Origin: Chitinophaga rupis
GTDB taxonomy: Bacteria; Bacteroidota; Bacteroidia; Chitinophagales; Chitinophagaceae
Direction of reading: 5' to 3'
Length of the DNA stretch: 64,000 nt
Assembly: GCF_900109685.1 (NCBI RefSeq)
Contig: NZ_FOBB01000003.1
Coordinates: forward strand, 1 to 64,000
Position numbers and translations under genes: made by a program. Below are positions 58,884-64,000 of this stretch, in pieces (the first letter of the stretch is position 1; the number at the start of each line of letters is the position of its first letter). Under the pieces are notes generated by a model. That model did no database searches. It worked only from the letters and a program-made list of their open reading frames with translations, and was not told the DNA's origin.

Positions 58884-58925
58884 AACACGGATCATAAAGA
58901 CATTATCATCTTTACGATCCGTGTT
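58884..58925 (-). terminator. Strong terminator after the TonB receptor gene
   Basis: A 16-base stem with one mismatch (aacacggatcataaag / ctttacgatccgtgtt) and a 10-base loop, 24 bases past the receptor stop codon. It is nearly symmetric and can work in both directions. Confidence 0.8.
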
Positions 58926-58948
58926 AAATTATTCTTTCTTCTTATCTT

Positions 58949-61729
58949 CTACAAATTCAGCTCCAGCCTCGCAAACAAAAACCTCCCATTATACCCAAAC
59001 TGTGTAGCGCGGCGGCTATACAGGAACTGGCCATTGGTAGTATTGGCAGGGTTTTCCACTTTCTCCGGGTAAATATCAAACACATTATTAGAACCGATGC
59101 TGAGCTTTATAGCCGGTGTGAATTTATACCCTACGGCTACATCTGTTACCACACGCGGATCAAATGTCTGGAAAAAAGCGGGATCATTAGTGGCTTCTTC
59201 TACGCTGCCAAAGTATACATTGCGCACAAATACATTAAAACGTTTAATGTTGTACGTTAGGGTAAGGTTGATCTTTTCACGCGGCACACTTCTTTCCAGG
59301 TAAATGCGGCTGGCGCGGCTGAAGTAAATATTTTCCTTGCCTGCCAGCTTTGCGGATGCTTTGATATCGCCCACCTGCTGGGTGTAAGAATAAGTACCGG
59401 CTAAGTCTGCACGGAAGCTGCCGGCGCCTAAACGGGTACCGTAGGTCAGCACCAGGTCCACCCCTCTTGTTTCAGAGTTGATAGCGTTGGCAAAAAATGC
59501 AGCACGGTTGGCGTTAGCGAGTGAAAGCAGCTGGTAGATCTCTTTATCAACCGGCGAAGCGCCGGGTGCATTGCTTCCGGAGAACTGATCGGTATATACA
59601 ATGCGGTCGTTGATGCGGGTGTAATAACCATCTACTGTTAAGTTAAACTTCCCAAAAGCGCCAGTAAAACCAGCGCTCAGGCTTTTGGATTTCTCCGGTT
59701 TCAGCTGTGGAATGCCCAGCAGCTGTGCGGGACGGCTATCATTGGTGAAGGTGCCTACTTCATACGGCAGCCCATCTACGAAAAGTGTAGAGGTGCTGGA
59801 ATAAAAACGCTGGTGCAAGGATGGTGCACGGAAACCGGTACTGCCGGATGCGCGCAACGCAGTTTTCTCACTCAGCTTGTAACGGGCTGTCAGCTTGCCA
59901 TTCAGCGTAGAGCCGAAATCGTTATAGTTCTCAAAACGTAAGGCGCCGCCTAACAGGAATGCGCTGCTGAAATTGGCTTCTACATCCGCATAACCTGCAA
60001 TGGAGCTGCGGGAAGTATTCACTGCATTCTCCGGGCGGAAGCCGGGAAACACCTGCGCGCCACCGGCTCTCGCAGTGCCATCGGGCCCGAATTTAGTATT
60101 TATTGCGCCCTTCGGATCAGGTACCAGGATATCCTTACCATCTGCACCCACGCCTATTTTAGTAGCACGGCCATAATCGGTGTAGGAATTTTCTGCGCCT
60201 GCTTCCAGCTTGTAATTTTCAAAACGGTATTCTCCGCCAAAGGCTACATCCAGGCCTGCCAGCACATCAAAACGCTGAGAGAAATCCAGGTTGGTGGTGT
60301 TCTGCGTGAACACAGGTCCGCCGGCGCTAAAGCGTGTAGGCGATGCTTTTTCCAGCGAAGCGTTCAGGGAGTTCTCCACGCTGAAAATAAACTGGTTCTG
60401 CCCAAAGGTATTACTTACATCTACTTTCCACTTACCCAGGTTACCCCGGATGCCAAAGGCCAGCGACTTATCATAAATATCAGAATGGATCTCCGGTAAA
60501 AATCCCAGCGGGTAAATGTCCAGCACATTGCGGCTATCGCTGGGCAGGCGGTACACACCGGCTGCCTGGCCATTGCGGTAGCCCAGGCCGCCGAACAAAT
60601 AAAACTCCGCTTCATTTTCCATGGGTACGCTGGCATTTACAAATAATTGCCCGCTGCGTAATTTGGACTGGCCTACCCGCATGCGGATATCATCGCGGGT
60701 AATGTTATTGGCTACCAGAAAGGAATCTGTTTTGTCTACTGCTCCGGGATAGGTGCGGTATATAGGGCCCTGCCAGGGGCCGGAGCGGTTGGTGTAGTTG
60801 CGGTAATCATAAGAACCGCCAAAGTTAATGAAGCCGCCACGCTCCCCTACCGGTATACCATAGTTTACGGCAGTTTGCACCGTTTGCCCGTCAATGTTAT
60901 CAACCGATTTATCCGTTACATTGGCGCCGGTGGTAACGCTTACGTTTAAACGATTTACGCTGTTCTTAAGAATGATGTTGATAACGCCGGCAATAGCATC
61001 AGAGCCATATTGCGCAGCGGCGCCATCGCGCAGTATTTCAATACGGTCAATGGCGGCTGTGGGAATGGCATTCATATCCGTGCCTACAGCGCCGCGGCCG
61101 AATGTTCCATTTACATTCACCAGCGCGGTATTATAGCGGCGCTTGCCATTTACCAGCACCAGCACCTGGTCCGGACCAAGGCCGCGCAGGGATGCGGGAT
61201 CAATATGATCTGTGCCATCTGCTACTGTTTGTGTACCGGAGCTAAATGAGGGCGCCACATAGTTCAGGATCTGGTTAATGGATACCTGTGGCGCATCGGC
61301 GGCTACCCGTTTAATGTCTATTACATCTACGGGCACCGGGGTTTCTGTTTGCGTGCGCGGTAAAGTGCGGTTGCCCAGTACTACCAGCTCATTCATAGTT
61401 GTGCTGGCCGGCAGCTTAAAATCCAGCTGCGTTGTTTGTCCTGCAGTTACCGTAACAGGCTGCCGCTGTGTAGCATAACCTACATAACTAACAATAACGG
61501 TGTAACTGCCGGGGGTGATGCTCAGCGTATAAGCACCGGATGCATTCGTATATCCGCCTTTGTTAGTACGTTCTACCTGAACGGTAGCACCTGCTAATGG
61601 TGCGCGGCCGTCTGTGACAGTACCCTGGATAGTGCCGGTTTGCGCCTTTACGATCATAATATGAGTGAGCAGGCAGGTTAACAGCAATAAAGTGGGTTTC
61701 AACCTAAGAGTGGTCAGTGGGTTTTTCAT
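58949..61729 (-). CDS. TonB-dependent receptor with CarboxypepD_reg domain
   Basis: 926 residues. Signal peptide MKNPLTTLRLKPTLLLLTCL ending IVKAQ. Regulatory-like domain at about 30-115 (GTIQGTVTDGRAPLAGATVQ). Plug domain at about 130-260 with VSINQILNYVAPSFSSGTQT and LRDGAAAQYGSDAIAGVINI, the signature of classic TonB receptors of the vitamin B12/siderophore type. The barrel ends with RRATQFGYNGRFLFARLELN. There is no SusD-like gene, so it is probably a small-ligand importer rather than a polysaccharide system. A terminator follows at 58884-58925. The ligand is unknown. Confidence 0.9.
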   Translation of the reverse strand: MKNPLTTLRLKPTLLLLTCLLTHIMIVKAQTGTIQGTVTDGRAPLAGATVQVERTNKGGYTNASGAYTLSITPGSYTVIVSYVGYATQRQPVTVTAGQTTQLDFKLPASTTMNELVVLGNRTLPRTQTETPVPVDVIDIKRVAADAPQVSINQILNYVAPSFSSGTQTVADGTDHIDPASLRGLGPDQVLVLVNGKRRYNTALVNVNGTFGRGAVGTDMNAIPTAAIDRIEILRDGAAAQYGSDAIAGVINIILKNSVNRLNVSVTTGANVTDKSVDNIDGQTVQTAVNYGIPVGERGGFINFGGSYDYRNYTNRSGPWQGPIYRTYPGAVDKTDSFLVANNITRDDIRMRVGQSKLRSGQLFVNASVPMENEAEFYLFGGLGYRNGQAAGVYRLPSDSRNVLDIYPLGFLPEIHSDIYDKSLAFGIRGNLGKWKVDVSNTFGQNQFIFSVENSLNASLEKASPTRFSAGGPVFTQNTTNLDFSQRFDVLAGLDVAFGGEYRFENYKLEAGAENSYTDYGRATKIGVGADGKDILVPDPKGAINTKFGPDGTARAGGAQVFPGFRPENAVNTSRSSIAGYADVEANFSSAFLLGGALRFENYNDFGSTLNGKLTARYKLSEKTALRASGSTGFRAPSLHQRFYSSTSTLFVDGLPYEVGTFTNDSRPAQLLGIPQLKPEKSKSLSAGFTGAFGKFNLTVDGYYTRINDRIVYTDQFSGSNAPGASPVDKEIYQLLSLANANRAAFFANAINSETRGVDLVLTYGTRLGAGSFRADLAGTYSYTQQVGDIKASAKLAGKENIYFSRASRIYLERSVPREKINLTLTYNIKRFNVFVRNVYFGSVEEATNDPAFFQTFDPRVVTDVAVGYKFTPAIKLSIGSNNVFDIYPEKVENPANTTNGQFLYSRRATQFGYNGRFLFARLELNL

Positions 61730-61904
61730 ATGCTACAGATTTTGGTTACTTTAAAATACGAATAAAAACGTTTAGTGGTTGCCGGAACAGGCAGTTCCTC
61801 ATGATAAGATGCTTTCATTTAAACATGATGCGCGCTGTATGCACCACTACTTGCTACTAACTACTGTAAGTAGTACCTTAGTTCTATAAAATCAAAGCTT
61901 TGCC

Positions 61905-63608
61905 ATGCGTTTATTGTTATTACCACTCCTGTTACTATCCGTTGCCGCATGCACCTCTGCACAGTCGCCCACTAAGATCGATCCGTATCATTACAGCATA
62001 CAAAAACAGGTAGTGGCGGCGCATGGCGCCGTGGTATCCGCACACCCGCTGGCCAGCCAGGCCGGTGCGCTGATATTGCAGCAGGGCGGCAATGCGGTAG
62101 ATGCAGCTATTGCTACCCAGCTGGCGCTGGCCGTGGTGTACCCTGCTGCAGGCAACCTGGGCGGCGGCGGTTTCCTGGTGGCACATTTAAGCAATGGAAA
62201 GAATGTTACTATTGACTACCGTGAAAAAGCGCCGGCCAAAGCGCAACGCGATATGTATCTGGATGCCAGTGGCGCAGCCAACACACAGCTTAGCCAGGAT
62301 GGTCATTTGGCGGCCGGTGTGCCCGGTTCAGTGGCTGGCCTTTTTGCATCTCTGCGTTATGCCAAACTGCCTATGACCAAATTGATAGCGCCTGCTATTA
62401 TGCTGGCAGAAAAAGGATTTGTAATAACGGCGTTAGAAGCCCGTAAACTGAATAAATACGCAGCTGATTTCCGTAAGCTGAACACCCGCCCCAACACCTT
62501 TGAAAAGGATACGCCCTGGCAGGCCGGCGATACGCTGGTACAGCATGACCTGGCCCAGACCCTGAAAAGGATTCGCGATAAAGGGCAAGCCGGCTTTTAT
62601 GAAGGGCCTACCGCCAAATTGATCACAGACGAAATGCAGCGCGGCCATGGCCTGATAACACTTGCCGACCTGAAAGCTTATAAAGCCCGGGAAAGAACAC
62701 CCATGGTTTTTAACTATAAAGGTTATACGATCTTAACCATGCCGCTGCCATCCAGCGGTGGTGTAGGATTACAGCAGATGATGGGCATGGTGGAAAATTA
62801 CCCGCTCGCTGCCTGGGGTTTTCATTCACCACAGGCTGTTCAACTGATGATAGAAGTAGAGCGCCGCGCTTATGCCGACCGGGCGCAGTTCCTGGGCGAT
62901 CCTGATTTTGTAAAAGTACCTGTACAACAGCTTACGTCTAAAAAATACCTGCAGGAAAGGATGAAAGATTATGATCCGCACAAAGCCGGTAGCAGCGAAA
63001 TCGTAAAAGCCGGCAATGTAGCGGCAGAGAGCATGGAAACCACCCACCTCTCCGTTATGGATGACCAGGGCAATGCCGTAGCGGTAACCACTACCTTAAA
63101 TGGCAACTATGGCAGTAAAGTAGTAACCGGCGGCGCCGGCTTTTTTTTGAATAATGAAATGGATGATTTCAGTGTAAAACCAGGTGTACCGAATATGTAC
63201 GGACTGCTAGGCACGGAAGCCAATGCCATAGCGCCGGGTAAACGCATGCTCAGCGCCATGACACCTACGATCGTATTAAAGAATAACAAACCTTATGTGG
63301 TAACAGGTACGCCGGGCGGATCTACCATTATTACATCTGTGTTTCAAACGCTGATGAATATACTGGAATTTAACCTGCCTGCTGACCGGGTGGTGTTTGA
63401 AAGTAAATTCCATCACCAGTGGCTGCCGGACCAGGTGGATGTGGAGCCGGACTTCCCTGCAGATGTGGTCTCCTCCCTGGAGCAGATGGGTTATAAAGTT
63501 GTGCGTGGCGATGTTATTGGCCGCACAGAGTTAATCAGGGTAAATGAAAAGGGCCTGCTGGAAGCAGTGGGTGATAAGCGGGGAGATGATAGTGCAGAAG
63601 GATATTAG
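61905..63608 (+). CDS. ggt: Gamma-glutamyltransferase, lipoprotein form
   Basis: 567 residues. It hydrolyses or transfers the gamma-glutamyl group of glutathione. The N-terminus has a lipobox-like VAAC (MRLLLLPLLLLSVAAC), so it is probably anchored outside the inner membrane. Large-subunit motifs: VVSAHPLASQAGALILQQGG, GNLGGGGFLVAHL, DYREKAPAKAQRDMYLD. The autocatalytic cleavage site is T379 in ESMETTHLSVMD, which becomes the N-terminal nucleophile of the small subunit. GNAVAVTTTLNGNYGSKVV and FFLNNEMDDFS follow, with GTPGGSTIITSVFQTLMN near the end. Length matches the family. The stop codon abuts the 8-base-period array at 63609. Confidence 0.95.
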   Translation: MRLLLLPLLLLSVAACTSAQSPTKIDPYHYSIQKQVVAAHGAVVSAHPLASQAGALILQQGGNAVDAAIATQLALAVVYPAAGNLGGGGFLVAHLSNGKNVTIDYREKAPAKAQRDMYLDASGAANTQLSQDGHLAAGVPGSVAGLFASLRYAKLPMTKLIAPAIMLAEKGFVITALEARKLNKYAADFRKLNTRPNTFEKDTPWQAGDTLVQHDLAQTLKRIRDKGQAGFYEGPTAKLITDEMQRGHGLITLADLKAYKARERTPMVFNYKGYTILTMPLPSSGGVGLQQMMGMVENYPLAAWGFHSPQAVQLMIEVERRAYADRAQFLGDPDFVKVPVQQLTSKKYLQERMKDYDPHKAGSSEIVKAGNVAAESMETTHLSVMDDQGNAVAVTTTLNGNYGSKVVTGGAGFFLNNEMDDFSVKPGVPNMYGLLGTEANAIAPGKRMLSAMTPTIVLKNNKPYVVTGTPGGSTIITSVFQTLMNILEFNLPADRVVFESKFHHQWLPDQVDVEPDFPADVVSSLEQMGYKVVRGDVIGRTELIRVNEKGLLEAVGDKRGDDSAEGY

Positions 63609-63660
63609 ATGTGCAGATGGCTTGGAATGTGCTAATGTACTGATATGCTAATGTGCTGGT
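63609..63660. repeat. Short array H with an 8-base period
   Basis: Immediately after the ggt stop codon the units gtgctaat, gtactgat, atgctaat, gtgctggt follow in an 8-base register. It looks like the heptad arrays but with a different period. Confidence 0.55.
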
Positions 63661-63689
63661 GAGATTGATGATGTGATGCAGTACAAAAA

Positions 63690-63732
63690 TGAAGTACCCA
63701 ATTCGTAATTTGTAATTAAATAATTCGTAATT
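63690..63732. repeat. Third copy of repeat A (aattcgt heptads)
   Basis: 41 of 43 bases match the reverse complement of 10798-10840 (differences at two positions by eye). It lies ten bases before the ATG at 63742. This shows repeat A is dispersed in the genome. Confidence 0.88.
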
Positions 63733-63741
63733 GATAATTTT

Positions 63742-64000
63742 ATGTCATTCGCTAATATTTATCTGGATAGCGTAAAGAAACGCTTCATCACTCACCGCCT
63801 GCTGGGTGAGAAAACGCTGGAACGGCTAAACGAAGCTCAGCTGAACTGGCAGCCGGATGATGGCTCCAACAGCATTTACCTGATCATTAAACACATAAGC
63901 GGTAACATGCTTTCCCGCTGGACCGATTTCCTGACCAGCGACGGCGAAAAGCCCTGGCGCAACCGGGATGCAGAATTTGAGAACAGCCAGGCATCCAAAG
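63742..64000 (+). CDS. DinB/DUF1572-like protein, partial
   Basis: 86 residues are visible; the gene runs off the right edge. MSFANIYLDSVKKRFITHRL followed by EKTLERLNEAQLNWQPDDGS and SIYLIIKHISGNMLSRWTDF is the pattern of the DUF1572/DinB-like four-helix family, where a conserved His (here in IIKHISGN) belongs to a metal site made of three His. These proteins are often thiol-dependent metalloenzymes, but the reaction is rarely known. The missing C-terminus prevents checking the other metal ligands. Confidence 0.75.
   Translation, partial: MSFANIYLDSVKKRFITHRLLGEKTLERLNEAQLNWQPDDGSNSIYLIIKHISGNMLSRWTDFLTSDGEKPWRNRDAEFENSQASK

Noticed and set aside
61844..61871. Possible further heptad array (ccactac, ttgctac, taactac) before ggt
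   Set aside because: Only three or four weak units and no partner arm; too degenerate to list as a repeat.
1..64000. Prophage, integrase, plasmid origin or 23S rRNA genes
   Set aside because: None seen: apart from the partial transposase-like gene, the S74 domain and the four-helix-bundle gene, there are no structural phage, integrase, replication or rRNA genes.

Overview
The window looks like a chromosomal piece of a Bacteroidota genome, most likely the Chitinophagaceae (Chitinophaga-like). The evidence is four large TonB-dependent or beta-barrel receptors with carboxypeptidase-regulatory-like N-domains, the gene order LptE-like / SecG / MltG / YihY, promoter boxes of the Bacteroidota form TAnnTTTG, few Shine-Dalgarno sites, a Bacteroidota-type RHS giant protein and a four-helix-bundle (S23/IVP) gene. 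Taxonomy is inferred from gene content only.

Layout. 1-1012: the end of an insertion-sequence-like gene (cut by the window edge) and a small protein of a Bacteroidota/phage-associated family. 1181-6830: an Oar-like TonB-dependent receptor and a MacB/FtsX-type permease, both minus strand. 7135-7209: tRNA-His. 7363-13595: a DUF445 membrane protein and two tandem paralogous outer-membrane barrels. 13592-24409: housekeeping genes (Pcm, phosphosugar mutase, PyrR-like phosphoribosyltransferase, a two-part Fe-S oxidoreductase split by a four-helix-bundle cassette, tRNA-Gly, MiaB, a sigma-54 activator, LptE-like lipoprotein). 24448-29059: a TPR-like protein, SecG, MltG, YihY and a thioredoxin-fold protein. 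29131-57464: an M14 carboxypeptidase, then a block of ten minus-strand genes with gaps of 1 to 54 bases, centred on a 2858-residue RHS protein. 57599-64000: a lipoprotein, a TonB-dependent receptor, gamma-glutamyltransferase and the start of a DinB-like gene.

Two things stand out. First, at least seven intergenic sites hold short arrays with a 7-base period, usually arranged as inverted repeats and often starting exactly at a stop codon. The unit sequence differs completely from site to site (aattcgt, gcagaaa, gcataaa, ccatcga, cagttgg, tagattt, ccgaata), but the architecture is the same. One pair of arms brackets a four-helix-bundle gene and together they form a 512-base cassette sitting between two Fe-S subunit genes. 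Second, the 57464->31695 block reads as one very long operon. It encodes a barrel-like outer-membrane protein, several huge secreted proteins (PA14-containing, SprB-repeat-like, RHS), a C-terminal zinc-phospholipase-C-like toxin candidate with an adjacent 83-residue membrane protein that could be its immunity protein, and a secreted protein ending in a phage-type S74 chaperone domain.

All calls are from reading the sequence. No database search, structure prediction or alignment program was run.
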